A DNA stretch of 64,000 nt from Salinispora oceanensis (GTDB lineage: Bacteria; Actinomycetota; Actinomycetes; Mycobacteriales; Micromonosporaceae): positions 2,202,523 to 2,266,522 of the forward strand of contig NZ_KB911579.1 of assembly GCF_000383575.1 (NCBI RefSeq), written 5' to 3'. Under the pieces are notes generated by a model. The model did not search any database and was not told the origin of the DNA. It saw only the letters and a list, made by a program, of their open reading frames with translations. The position numbers were made by a program, and so were the translations under genes. Positions 27,926 to 35,871 of the stretch are shown one piece after another; the stretch's first letter is position 1; the number at the start of each line of letters is the position of its first letter.

Positions 27926-28351
27926 GTGTTGCAGACCCTCGTCCTTGACCTGCTGCTCACCCTCGCCTATGGAGTGGTCGGAATCGCCCTCATGGGCGTC
28001 GGCTACGGTCTGGTTGACCTAGCCACTCCGGGCCGGCTCAATCAGCTGATCTGGAACGAACGCAACCGCAACGCCGCGCTCCTGCTCGCCTCGAACGTGC
28101 TCAGCGTCGGCACCATCGTGGTCGCCGCGATCGTCGCCAGCGAGGACAACTTCCTCGTCGGCCTGACCGGCGCGGCGCTCTATGGGTTCCTGGGCCTGGT
28201 CATCATGGCAGCCGCGTTCCTGTTGCTGGACCTCGCCACCCCCGGGCGGCTGGGCGAGATCCTCGTTGACCCGGAGCCACACCCCGCGGTGTGGGTCACC
28301 GCCGCCGTTCACCTCGCTGCCGGCGCGATCATCGCCGCCGCGATCAGCTGA
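27926..28351 (+). CDS. DUF350 (YjfL-like) membrane protein
   Basis: The GTG at 27926 gives 141 residues with four membrane segments arranged as two similar halves. Both halves carry a polar signature: GVGYGLVDLATPGRLNQLIW in the first and AAFLLLDLATPGRLGEILV in the second. This internal duplication is the hallmark of DUF350/YjfL. The family is encoded beside polyamine synthase-like and ATP-grasp genes in many bacteria. The stop overlaps the start of the next gene by one base (TGATG). Transport or sensing of a small cationic compound has been suggested by context; not proven. Confidence 0.88.
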   Translation: MLQTLVLDLLLTLAYGVVGIALMGVGYGLVDLATPGRLNQLIWNERNRNAALLLASNVLSVGTIVVAAIVASEDNFLVGLTGAALYGFLGLVIMAAAFLLLDLATPGRLGEILVDPEPHPAVWVTAAVHLAAGAIIAAAIS

Positions 28352-29127
28352 TGGCGCCGGGGGCAGCGTCGCGAGCATCCTCCGGACAGGGCTGGAGGGT
28401 GTGGGGTGGCTTCGCGGTGGTGGCCGTCCTCAGCACTGTGGTCACCGCCTGCGCCCCGACCGAGGACAACAGCCTGGTCGTACCGCCGCCCACCGCCACC
28501 GAACAGAACGACACCGTGGCCCTGCTGCGCGACGCCGCCGAGCAGCAGAACATCTGCTACGGCTGGGAGCTCGAGCAGGGAGATGGCGACGTGGTCAGCG
28601 CCGGATCGAACCTCGGTGTCGGCATCTCGGTGGTTGACCACCCGCAGTGCCCCCGCTGGCTGCGGGTCGCCGCGACCGTCGACTACACCCCGCAGAGCAG
28701 CGAGGTCGAGGACTTCGCCCGGGTGGTGGTCGAGGGGTCACCCGAATTCATCAGCGATCTCTTCGAGCTGGAGACCAGCTTGTCCCGCTTCGGCCTTGAT
28801 GGAGCGGCCTTCCTCGAGGAACCCGGCTGGGCGGTGACGCGGGCCGCGGTGAGTCTTCCACTCCTTGTCGTCGAACGTGGTGTGGCCAGTCCGGAGCCGG
28901 TGGTCACCAGCGCGCCCGTCGCGGCGCCGAGCCCGCTGCCGGCAGCCGGCAGCGACCTGTGGCGGGAGCGTTCCGGTTGGCTGATCGGGGCCACCGGGAT
29001 GGTCCTGATCGCCGTGCTGCTGGTCGTGGTCGGTCTGATTCAGCGGCGTCGGCAGCGCGACGAGGCGGCGGTTACGGCCCGGCGTGGCAAGGGCAGAGGT
29101 TCGACGGGGCCGGTGAAGCGGGCGTGA
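28351..29127 (+). CDS. Secreted or lipoprotein-like protein with C-terminal membrane anchor
   Basis: The ATG at 28351 overlaps the DUF350 stop. The 258-residue product has an N-terminal hydrophobic stretch ending VVTACAPTED, where the Cys could be a lipobox (VTAC). An outside domain follows with Cys in NICYGWE and HPQCPRWLRV, two strands of VAATVDYTPQS type, then a Pro-rich spacer and a C-terminal membrane segment (GATGMVLIAVLLVVVGLIQ) with a basic tail. A lipobox plus a C-terminal anchor is unusual; the first hydrophobic part may be a plain signal peptide. No family is recognised. Membership of the speE cluster is clear from the overlaps on both sides. Confidence 0.75.
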   Translation: MAPGAASRASSGQGWRVWGGFAVVAVLSTVVTACAPTEDNSLVVPPPTATEQNDTVALLRDAAEQQNICYGWELEQGDGDVVSAGSNLGVGISVVDHPQCPRWLRVAATVDYTPQSSEVEDFARVVVEGSPEFISDLFELETSLSRFGLDGAAFLEEPGWAVTRAAVSLPLLVVERGVASPEPVVTSAPVAAPSPLPAAGSDLWRERSGWLIGATGMVLIAVLLVVVGLIQRRRQRDEAAVTARRGKGRGSTGPVKRA

Positions 29128-30689
29128 CGGTGGACGTGGACGCGCCGGTCCGGTGGCGACCCGCCCGCGCCGCCGTGCTGGCCGCGGTGTTCGTCTGTGC
29201 GGCCTGCGGCCTCGTCTACGAGCTGGCCCTGGTCGCGCTCGGCAGCTACCTGATCGGTGACACGGTCGGGCAGGCGTCGATCGTGCTCGGGGTCATGGTC
29301 TTCGCGATGGGTGTGGGAGCTCTCGTCGCGAAGCCGCTGCAGTCGCGGGCCGCTGCCGTCTTCGCCGCGATCGAGCTGGCCCTGGCGCTGCTCGGTGGCC
29401 TGTCGGTCCTTGGCCTCTACGCGGCGTTCGCCTGGCTGAACCTGTACCTGCCGGCGCTGGTCGGCACCGCCTTCGTACTCGGACTGTTGATCGGCGCGGA
29501 GATTCCGCTGCTGATGGTGCTGCTGCAACGGATCCGCCGGCAGGCGGCCGGCAGTGCGGTTGCCGACCTGTTCGCCGCCGACTACGTCGGCGCCCTCCTC
29601 GGTGGCCTGGCCTTCCCGTTTCTGCTGCTGCCCCTCTTCGGCCAGCTCAAGGGCGCGCTGGTGGTCGGTGCGGTAAACGCTGTAGCCGGCCTGGCGTTGG
29701 TCTTCACCGTCTTTCGGCGGGAGCTCAGCGGCCGGGCGCGAACGGCCCTAACCGCCGGCTCCGTGCTGGTCGCTGTCTGCCTCGGGTACGCGTGGCTGAC
29801 CGCCCATGACTTCGAGGTGACCGCCCGCCAGCAGCTCTATCGCGACCCGGTGGTGCACGCGGAGCGCAGCCGCTACCAGGAGATTGTCCTCACCCGGTCG
29901 GTGGCCGAGCCCGGTGACCGGACCGACCTGCGCCTCTTCCTCAACGGGGACCTCCAGTTCAGCTCGGTCGACGAATACCGATACCACGAGGCGTTGGTGC
30001 ATCCGGCGCTCGCTGGTACGCGCGGTGAGGTGCTTGTGCTCGGTGCCGGGGATGGGCTCGCGGTTCGGGAACTGCTGCGCTACCCGGATGTCCGTCGTAT
30101 CACGGTGGTCGACCTGGATTCGGCGGTGGTGGCGCTGGCCCGCACCGAGCCGCGGCTGCGGCAGCTCAACGGTGGTTCGCTCGATGACCCCCGGGTGCGG
30201 GTTCTGCATGCCGACGCGTTCGGGTGGTTGCGGTCCACCACCGAGCAGTTTGACGTGGTCATCGCCGACCTGCCGGACCCGGACGAGACGGCTACCGCGA
30301 AGCTCTACTCCGTGGAGTTCTACACGTTGGTCCGGAGCGCGCTGGCCGCCGAGGGCCGGCTGGTTGTGCAGGCCGGTTCCCCGTACTTCGCGCCCCGGTC
30401 GTACTGGTCCATCGAGGCGTCACTGCGGGAGGCCGGATTCGCCACGAAGCCGTACCATGTGGACATCCCTTCTTTCGGTGACTGGGGCTTTCTGCTCGCC
30501 GCGCCCGGCGATTCACCGCCAATGCTGGCCCTGCCGAAAGACGCGCCGACCCTGCGCTTTCTGGACGTGGCGACGCTGGCCGCCGCCGAGGTGTTCCCGC
30601 CGGACCGACGCCGGGTCGACGTGCCGGCGTCAACGCTGTTGCAACCCCGAGTGCTCGAATACGCGCGTGCCGAATGGCGTGGGTACTGA
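29124..30689 (+). CDS. speE: Membrane-fused spermidine synthase (polyamine aminopropyltransferase)
   Basis: The GTG at 29124 overlaps the previous stop by 4 bases, giving 521 residues. The N-terminal 210 residues hold about seven membrane segments (starting VFVCAACGLVYELALVALGS). The C-terminal half is a SpeE methyltransferase-fold domain with the nucleotide-binding stretch EVLVLGAGDGLAVRELL (near 300), ITVVDLDSAVVALAR, and the active-site stretch VVIADLPDPDETATAKLYS, whose Asp is the usual catalytic residue. Membrane-fused forms are common in actinobacteria and often lack a speD gene nearby, as here, so the true aminopropyl donor and acceptor are uncertain. Last gene of the six-gene cluster. 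Confidence 0.88.
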   Translation: MTVDVDAPVRWRPARAAVLAAVFVCAACGLVYELALVALGSYLIGDTVGQASIVLGVMVFAMGVGALVAKPLQSRAAAVFAAIELALALLGGLSVLGLYAAFAWLNLYLPALVGTAFVLGLLIGAEIPLLMVLLQRIRRQAAGSAVADLFAADYVGALLGGLAFPFLLLPLFGQLKGALVVGAVNAVAGLALVFTVFRRELSGRARTALTAGSVLVAVCLGYAWLTAHDFEVTARQQLYRDPVVHAERSRYQEIVLTRSVAEPGDRTDLRLFLNGDLQFSSVDEYRYHEALVHPALAGTRGEVLVLGAGDGLAVRELLRYPDVRRITVVDLDSAVVALARTEPRLRQLNGGSLDDPRVRVLHADAFGWLRSTTEQFDVVIADLPDPDETATAKLYSVEFYTLVRSALAAEGRLVVQAGSPYFAPRSYWSIEASLREAGFATKPYHVDIPSFGDWGFLLAAPGDSPPMLALPKDAPTLRFLDVATLAAAEVFPPDRRRVDVPASTLLQPRVLEYARAEWRGY

Positions 30690-30755
30690 GATCCTCGTAC
30701 CGTCGTTGTTGGCCCGAGGCCGTACGGTGTGGGCGCGAATGAGGGAAGGAGTCTC

Positions 30756-31595
30756 GTGGTAAATCCGCAACAGCCCGTACGGGTGCGTCCGGGCGTCGTC
30801 ACCATTTCCAGTTACCTGCTTATTTTCTATGCCGTCCTGACGCTGACCGAGACGGTCATCGGGCTCACCACCCTGGGCACGGTCCGGGATATCTACCGGG
30901 ACGCCTACGCGGGCACCGAAGCTGAGGGCACCGAGGGCGTAGTGGTCTTCGTGTTTGTCGCGATGAGCATGGTCGGCCTGCTTTTCGCGGCTGGGTTGGT
31001 CGTTCTCGCCCTGCTCAACAACCGGGGGATGAACACGGCCCGGATCATCACCTGGGTGGTCGGGGGAATCGCGCTCTGCTGCACTGGTGTTGGCCTGGCC
31101 CTATCCGCGGCGAACAGCGCCGTAGGGGGAGAGACCTCCGATGACGTGGCCAGCCAGGAGGAAATCGACCGCCGGCTGGCGGAAGCCCTGCCGTCCTGGC
31201 AGGAACCGGTGCTGACGCTGACCGCGACGCTCGGCGCCATCGCTGTGCTGGTGGCCCTGATCCTGCTTGCGCTGCCGAAGTCGAACGAGTTCTTCCGCAA
31301 GCCGCAGCAGCAGTGGGAGCCCCCGGTTCCCGGCACCGCCTATCCCATGGCTCCGGGCGGGCCGGTGTACCCCGCGGCCCCGGGTGCCTCCTACCCCATG
31401 ACGCCGGGTGCCTCCTACCCCACGGGCCCGGGCCAGCCGGGCTATCCGCAGGCCGATCCGGGTTCGGGTGACCCGGGCCGGTCGGGCTCTTCGGGGGGTG
31501 ACTGGAGTTCGGGCTCCTCGGGGAACTCGGGCTCGTCCGACCCGGGTGGCGGAGGGCATTCCGGCTCGGGTGGCGGAGGGTATTCCGGCGGGTAG
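30756..31595 (+). CDS. Four-helix membrane protein with Gly/Ser/Pro-rich tail
   Basis: The GTG at 30756 follows GGAAGGAG; the longer frame from 30729 has no site. The 279-residue product has about four membrane segments (ISSYLLIFYAVLTLTETVIG, VFVFVAMSMVGLLFAAGLVV, a third near ITWVVGGIALCCTG, and LTATLGAIAVLVALILLALP). Next come a Pro/Tyr-rich stretch with AAPGASYPMTPGASYP repeats and a Gly/Ser tail. The following gene encodes a shorter protein of the same plan (ARVVTWVVAGLGVVAGCCG corresponds to ARIITWVVGGIALCCTG), so the two look like a tandem duplication. Function unknown. Confidence 0.8.
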   Translation: MVNPQQPVRVRPGVVTISSYLLIFYAVLTLTETVIGLTTLGTVRDIYRDAYAGTEAEGTEGVVVFVFVAMSMVGLLFAAGLVVLALLNNRGMNTARIITWVVGGIALCCTGVGLALSAANSAVGGETSDDVASQEEIDRRLAEALPSWQEPVLTLTATLGAIAVLVALILLALPKSNEFFRKPQQQWEPPVPGTAYPMAPGGPVYPAAPGASYPMTPGASYPTGPGQPGYPQADPGSGDPGRSGSSGGDWSSGSSGNSGSSDPGGGGHSGSGGGGYSGG

Positions 31596-31694
31596 GGCTA
31601 GCCGTTAGCCGCCGGCGGCCTCCCCGCCGGAGAACGCGACACAACAGGTCCCTCCGGATAGCGTGCAACCCGACGCCTACCGGAGGGATCAGTT

Positions 31695-32330
31695 GTGTCG
31701 TACCCCGAACCGGCCCGCCGCCCCGCTGCGGTGACCGCGGCTGTCGTGCTGCTGGCGCTGATGGCGGTGGTCGCCGTCGCGTACGCCGTCGCTGGCCTGT
31801 TCGTTCTGTTCAGTACGGTCGACGCCTTCCGGTTGGTGGCGGCGGGAAGCGCGGCCTCGCCGGACGAGGTCGATGCGGTGGTCGCGTTGGTCGCCATCTG
31901 GACAGTGGCCGGCGCGGTGGTCAGCCTGCTCGCCGGGGTGCTCTTGGCCGCGCTCGCCGCGCTGGTGCGCACTGGCCGTTCCAGTGCGCGGGTAGTGACC
32001 TGGGTGGTCGCCGGCCTGGGGGTGGTCGCCGGCTGCTGCGGGCTCACCCTGCTGGGCGGGATGCGGGCGATCCCCCTGCAACCGGCCGAGGTGGATCGCT
32101 CCACTGCCGAACTCCTCGCCCAGCTGTCCGAGGCGTACCCGGACTGGTGGATCTCGCTCGGCGCAGGTCTTTCGGTTGGGCAGGTGCTCGGTTACCTTGT
32201 GGTAGCAATATTGCTGGCCTTGCCGCCGGCAGCGACCTGGTTCCGTCGGCCTGTGCCTTCCCCGCACATGCCCTATCCGCCTCCGCATCCCCCGCACATG
32301 CCGTATCCGCCCCCGCATCCCCCGAGGTGA
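31695..32330 (+). CDS. Four-helix membrane protein, paralogue of the preceding gene
   Basis: The GTG at 31695 follows CGGAGGGA and gives 211 residues. It shares the layout of the gene before it: a short polar start, four membrane segments, the central SARVVTWVVAGLGVVAGCCG, an outside or inside loop with RSTAELLAQLSEAYPDWW, and a Pro/His-rich tail made of two copies of HMPYPPPHPP. The final loop before the last helix (LAEALPSWQEP in the neighbour, LAQLSEAYPDWW here) is also shared. This supports duplication and divergence. Function unknown. Confidence 0.8.
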   Translation: MSYPEPARRPAAVTAAVVLLALMAVVAVAYAVAGLFVLFSTVDAFRLVAAGSAASPDEVDAVVALVAIWTVAGAVVSLLAGVLLAALAALVRTGRSSARVVTWVVAGLGVVAGCCGLTLLGGMRAIPLQPAEVDRSTAELLAQLSEAYPDWWISLGAGLSVGQVLGYLVVAILLALPPAATWFRRPVPSPHMPYPPPHPPHMPYPPPHPPR

Positions 32331-32337
32331 GACGCTC

Positions 32338-33147
32338 GTGCCGAGTGACCAGTCGACCACCGAGCGGCGCGCCTTGATCACCGGTGCGACGGCCGGCATT
32401 GGCGCGGAGTTCGCGCGCCAGCTGGCCGCGGAGGGCTGGCACCTGGTACTGGTTGCTCGGGACGCAGCCCGACTGGAGGAGTCCGCCGCCGAGCTGACCG
32501 CCGAGCACGGCCGAGAGGTCGAGACGATCTCCGCCGATCTGTCCACCGACGACGGATGTGCGGAGGTGGAGCGCCGGCTCACCACGGGCTCCCCGGTCGA
32601 GTTGCTGGTGAACAATGCGGGGTTCAGCCTCAACACCCCGTTCTTGCGGTCGTCACCGGAGGACGAGGCGCGGCTGCTCCGGCTCAACGTGCACGCGGTG
32701 ATGCGGCTCACCCTCGCCGCCGTCCAGCCGATGGCCGAGCGGCGGAGTGGGGCAGTGATAAATGTCTCTTCGGTCTCCGGGTTCGCGCCGGTCATGCCCG
32801 GTTCGACGTACCCGGCGAGCAAGGCGTGGGTGACCAGCTTCAGTGAGTCGGTCGGTCTGTCAGTGCGGGAGTTCGGTGTCCAGGTGATGGCCCTCTGCCC
32901 GGGCTACACCCGTACCGAGTTCCACGATCGGGCCGGTATTGACCGGTCGAAGATGCCGGGGTGGATGTGGCTGCGGGCGGAGGATGTCGTCACTGAATCC
33001 CTGCGTGACCTGCGAAAAGGTAAGTTGGTCAGCGTCCCGGTGTGGAAGTACAAGCTGCTCGTGGCGGCGATGCGGCACGCCCCGCGGCGGCTGGTGAAAG
33101 CCTTCTCACAGGACGTCCGGGGGCAGGTTAGCCGCGCGGAACAGTGA
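32338..33147 (+). CDS. Short-chain dehydrogenase/reductase
   Basis: The GTG at 32338 gives 269 residues. It is a classical SDR with ALITGATAGIGAEFARQLA (NAD(P)-binding TGxxxGIG), LLVNNAGFSL, the catalytic Ser in INVSSVSGFAP and YxxxK in STYPASKAW. The segment LVARDAARLEE after the second strand suggests NADP preference. The C-terminal third, with MALCPGYTRTEFHDRAG, is close to the DltE-like subgroup of SDRs. The substrate is unknown. It starts 7 bases after the preceding gene and may be cotranscribed with it. Confidence 0.88.
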   Translation: MPSDQSTTERRALITGATAGIGAEFARQLAAEGWHLVLVARDAARLEESAAELTAEHGREVETISADLSTDDGCAEVERRLTTGSPVELLVNNAGFSLNTPFLRSSPEDEARLLRLNVHAVMRLTLAAVQPMAERRSGAVINVSSVSGFAPVMPGSTYPASKAWVTSFSESVGLSVREFGVQVMALCPGYTRTEFHDRAGIDRSKMPGWMWLRAEDVVTESLRDLRKGKLVSVPVWKYKLLVAAMRHAPRRLVKAFSQDVRGQVSRAEQ

Positions 33148-33292
33148 TCGCCCCGAATCGTCGTTGGCGGTGTCAACGACCCGTTCTGGTTGCGGAGCGT
33201 GTTGGTAATTCGCCCGCTGTCACATCGCCCGCAGGGTTGACCTAGGCCGCCCCGACACACAGCTCCCAGCATCGAGCAGTACCCTCTTCGCC

Positions 33293-33832
33293 ATGGGGGA
33301 CCACGACGACCTGCGTAAATTCATCACCGACCTGGCAGTGGTCCATGGTCGAGTGGTGCTCTCCTCGGGGCGTGCGGCGGACTGGTATGTGGACTTGCGG
33401 CGCGTAACGCTGCATCACGAGGCCGCACCGTTGGTGGGCCGGGTGCTGCGGGAGCTGACTGCCGACTGGGCGTACGACGCGGTGGGTGGGCTCACCCTCG
33501 GCGCCGACCCGATCGCGTTGTCGATGCTGCACGCCACCGCTGGTACCGACCGCCCGCTGGATGCCTTCGTAGTCCGGAAGGCGGGAAAGGCGCACGGGCT
33601 GCAGCGCCGGATTGAGGGGCCTGACGTGGCTGGGCGCCGGGTGCTCGCGGTGGAAGACACGTCCACCACGGGCCAGAGCGTGTTGACTGCTGTCCAGGCT
33701 CTACGTGAGGCCGGGGCCGAGGTGGTGGGGGCAGCAGTTATTGTTGATCGAGGTGCCGGCGCCGCGGTGCGAGCCGCCGGATTGCCATACCGGGCGGCCT
33801 ATACGTTGGCTGACCTCGGCCTTGTGGCGTAA
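33293..33832 (+). CDS. pyrE: Orotate phosphoribosyltransferase
   Basis: The 179-residue product from the ATG at 33293 has the PRPP-binding stretch RRVLAVEDTSTTGQSVLTAV, plus FVVRKAGKAHGLQRRIEG and AYDAVGGLTLGADPIA, all typical of PyrE. It converts orotate and PRPP to OMP in pyrimidine synthesis. It stands alone, away from the other pyr genes, as is usual in actinobacteria. Upstream is a 145-bp spacer with no obvious riboswitch or leader. Confidence 0.95.
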   Translation: MGDHDDLRKFITDLAVVHGRVVLSSGRAADWYVDLRRVTLHHEAAPLVGRVLRELTADWAYDAVGGLTLGADPIALSMLHATAGTDRPLDAFVVRKAGKAHGLQRRIEGPDVAGRRVLAVEDTSTTGQSVLTAVQALREAGAEVVGAAVIVDRGAGAAVRAAGLPYRAAYTLADLGLVA

Positions 33833-33847
33833 AAGTCTGCCGATTTG

Positions 33848-33871
33848 GATTCGCCGATATGCAGGCGAGTC
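33848..33871. promoter_or_regulatory. Candidate ArsR operator
   Basis: GATTCGCC, eight bases, GGCGAGTC is an imperfect 8-bp inverted repeat (TCGCC/GGCGA exact) placed between pyrE and the ArsR gene, about 20 bases upstream of its start. Autoregulation is the usual arrangement for this family. Confidence 0.45.
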
Positions 33872-33889
33872 AATGGTGCTGGTGGAAGG

Positions 33890-34267
33890 ATGGAATACGT
33901 GGGAACTGCGTTGGCGGAAATGACAATGCCTCAGATCTCGCCGCTTGCCGGCGAGCCGATCGAACGAGCAGACGCGGAGCGGCTGGCCGGGGTCCTCAAG
34001 GCCCTTGCCGACCCCGCCCGACTGCGGCTGCTGAGCCTGATCCAGTCGGCACCGGAGGGCGAAGCGTGCGTGTGTGATCTCACCGCGCCCCTCGGCCTCT
34101 CCCAGCCGACGGTCAGCCATCACCTGCGCATCCTCACCGAGGCTGGCCTGCTGGAGCGGGAGAAGCGTGGGGTCTGGGCGTACTACCGGCTGGTGCCGAC
34201 CGCGATCGCGACCATCGCCGACCTTCTGACGCCGCCGCGTAAGCGCGCCGGCAAGAAGGCGCGCTGA
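33890..34267 (+). CDS. ArsR/SmtB-family metal-sensing repressor
   Basis: The ATG at 33890 has GGTGGAAGG close upstream; ATG at 33920 is an alternative. The 125-residue product is a winged-helix repressor: LAGVLKALADPARLRLLSLI, then EACVCDLTAPLGLSQPTVSH with CVCDL, then the recognition helix and wing HHLRILTEAGLLEREKRGVW. CVCDL in this position is the known arsenite-type (alpha-3) site of ArsR, so As/Sb or a soft metal could be the signal. A basic tail ends KRAGKKAR. No arsenic resistance gene is adjacent: the next gene is a convergent DedA gene, so the targets lie elsewhere. Confidence 0.88.
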   Translation: MEYVGTALAEMTMPQISPLAGEPIERADAERLAGVLKALADPARLRLLSLIQSAPEGEACVCDLTAPLGLSQPTVSHHLRILTEAGLLEREKRGVWAYYRLVPTAIATIADLLTPPRKRAGKKAR

Positions 34268-34277
34268 CCGTACCGTT

Positions 34278-34313
34278 CGTCCGACGCCCTCCGACCCGGG
34301 GCGGCGTCGGACG
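34278..34313. terminator. Hairpin terminator between ArsR and DedA genes
   Basis: CGTCCGACGCC and GGCGTCGGACG form an 11-bp perfect stem with a 14-base loop, 11 bases past the ArsR stop and between convergent genes. Confidence 0.6.
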
Positions 34314-34420
34314 GTCGGGGTCGCGGGTTGCGGCCGGGCCCGCGTTCGCGGGCGACTCGGTTTCGGGCGCGATACCCCGGTGACCCGGGGCACGGCCACT
34401 CGGTGCCGCGCCCCGGCCGG

Positions 34421-35134
34421 TTAGTGCTTGCCGTAGTGCTCCCGGGTTTCCCGGATCGCCTCCTCGGCCGCGGCCCGCTCCGCCGCGGTGGTGCCGCGCC
34501 TCGCGGCCAGGCGGGCGCGCAGCAACTCGACCACGATCGGGACCACCGAGAGCACCACGATCGCGATCAGGATCAGCTCGATGTTCGCCTTCACGAACGG
34601 GATCTGGCCGAGGAAGTAGCCGAGCACCGTCACGCCGGTGCCCCAGAGGATCGCGCCGATCACGTTGTAGATGACGAACGTGCGGTAGTTCATGCGGCTG
34701 ACCCCGGCCACGATCGGGGTGAAGGTCCGGACGATCGGTACGAAGCGGGCCAGTACCACCGAGCGCGCCCCGTACTTCTCGAAGAAGTCATGCGACTTCA
34801 GCAGGTTTTCCTGCTTGAACAGCTTCGAGTTGGGCCGTCGGAACAGCGCCGGCCCGACCTTGCGTCCGAAGGCGTACCCCACCTGGTCACCGGCGATGGC
34901 CGACAGTGTGATGAGCAGGCAGACCAGCCAGAGCGGCCAGGTGATGTACTTCCCGTCGGCAGTAAGCAGGCCGGCGGTGAAGAGCAGCGAGTCGCCGGGC
35001 AGGAAGAAGCCGATCAGTAGCCCCGACTCGGCGAAGACGATCACCAGGATGCCGAGCAGGCCGAAGGTCGAGATCAGCACCTCGGGATCGAGCCAGTCCG
35101 GCCCAAGAGCCAGGGTAGTGGTGGGCGTCGGCAC
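34421..35134 (-). CDS. DedA-family membrane protein
   Basis: The GTG at 35134 gives 237 residues. The DedA/SNARE-associated fold is clear: IVFAESGLLIGFFLPGDSLL, the conserved GDQVGYAFGRKVGP, and the pair of re-entrant-loop arginines in ARFVPIVRTFTPIVAGVSRM (R-x-x-P-x-x-R). About five membrane segments follow the family pattern, and there is a basic Ala/Arg-rich C-terminus. DedA proteins act as lipid flippases or transporters (undecaprenyl phosphate and phospholipid members are known). A second DedA gene is at 47216. The gene lies beside fba, as in other actinobacteria. Confidence 0.92.
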   Translation of the reverse strand: MPTPTTTLALGPDWLDPEVLISTFGLLGILVIVFAESGLLIGFFLPGDSLLFTAGLLTADGKYITWPLWLVCLLITLSAIAGDQVGYAFGRKVGPALFRRPNSKLFKQENLLKSHDFFEKYGARSVVLARFVPIVRTFTPIVAGVSRMNYRTFVIYNVIGAILWGTGVTVLGYFLGQIPFVKANIELILIAIVVLSVVPIVVELLRARLAARRGTTAAERAAAEEAIRETREHYGKH

Positions 35135-35297
35135 GCGGTGACCTCCGTGGGCTGCCGGGCGGTGGACGTCGCCAGCGGCGACGGGAATGTCCGTAGTCTA
35201 GGTGGCAGCCCGGTCCGTCCGGTGCCTGACGTCACAGCTGCACCCACGCCGCTGAGTGGCTATCGTGCCGTCTCATTCCGGCCCGTCGGCCGCCCGC

Positions 35298-35510
35298 TCA
35301 GCGGTAGTCGTCCTCGTCCTCTCCGACGACGCGGGCCTGCTCCACCGCGTCCCAGCCGCTGACCTCCAGGCCGCGGTGCGGCTCGACCTCCACCTCGCTT
35401 GGGAGCACCACCGTGGCCTGCTCGATCGCGTCCGCTGGCTCGGCCTCCAGGTTCCGCTCGTCCGGCGTGAGGTGCTCGCTCGGGGCGAAGTCCTCGTCGG
35501 GTAGGCCCAT
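35298..35510 (-). CDS. Small acidic conserved hypothetical protein, 70 aa
   Basis: The ATG at 35510 follows AGGGAGG. The 70-residue product is strongly acidic (MGLPDEDFAPSEHLTPDERN, then AIEQATVVLPSEVEVEPHRG) and ends EDEDDYR. No membrane segment or cysteine is present. Similar short acidic proteins near DedA and fba occur in Micromonosporaceae, from memory. It may be disordered and act by binding a partner. The function is unknown. Confidence 0.6.
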   Translation of the reverse strand: MGLPDEDFAPSEHLTPDERNLEAEPADAIEQATVVLPSEVEVEPHRGLEVSGWDAVEQARVVGEDEDDYR

Positions 35511-35871
35511 GGTCCCTCCCTGGATCTCGTGCGGACAGCTACCCACACCGTACGGGCTGGTCACGCTCCGCGTCGGGGGTGGCGTGGACCGTGCTGATCT
35601 GTTCGGAACCGGGAATGCCTCCCCGGCGTGGCGCCCCGGTGCCACGATGGGGGCATGGCCTCCGCCGGGTGCGAACGGGCGGTCCGGACCTTTCTGATCA
35701 CCGCCGCTGGGCTGGATCGAACCAGGGGCACCGGGGCCGGGTGTGCCCGGGCCGGTGGTGCCGACCGTAATCAACTGCGGGATACTGCCGGCGGTGGACA
35801 GCGCGGTCCGGCGCACCCAAGGACAACAGCGGCCGGCGACGGCCGAGAGCGTTAAGTAAGGAGCGTTCGAC
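35511..35871. other. Intergenic region upstream of fba
   Basis: The 361-bp spacer between the divergent small acidic gene and fba should hold both promoters. A short open frame from 35655 has biased but unconvincing composition and no family features, so I do not call it. AAGGAG at 35858-35863 is the fba ribosome site. Confidence 0.5.

Noticed and set aside
35655..35855. Short plus-strand frame upstream of fba
   Set aside because: No ribosome site, no family features, and Arg/Gly/Ala-rich composition typical of non-coding high-GC frames.
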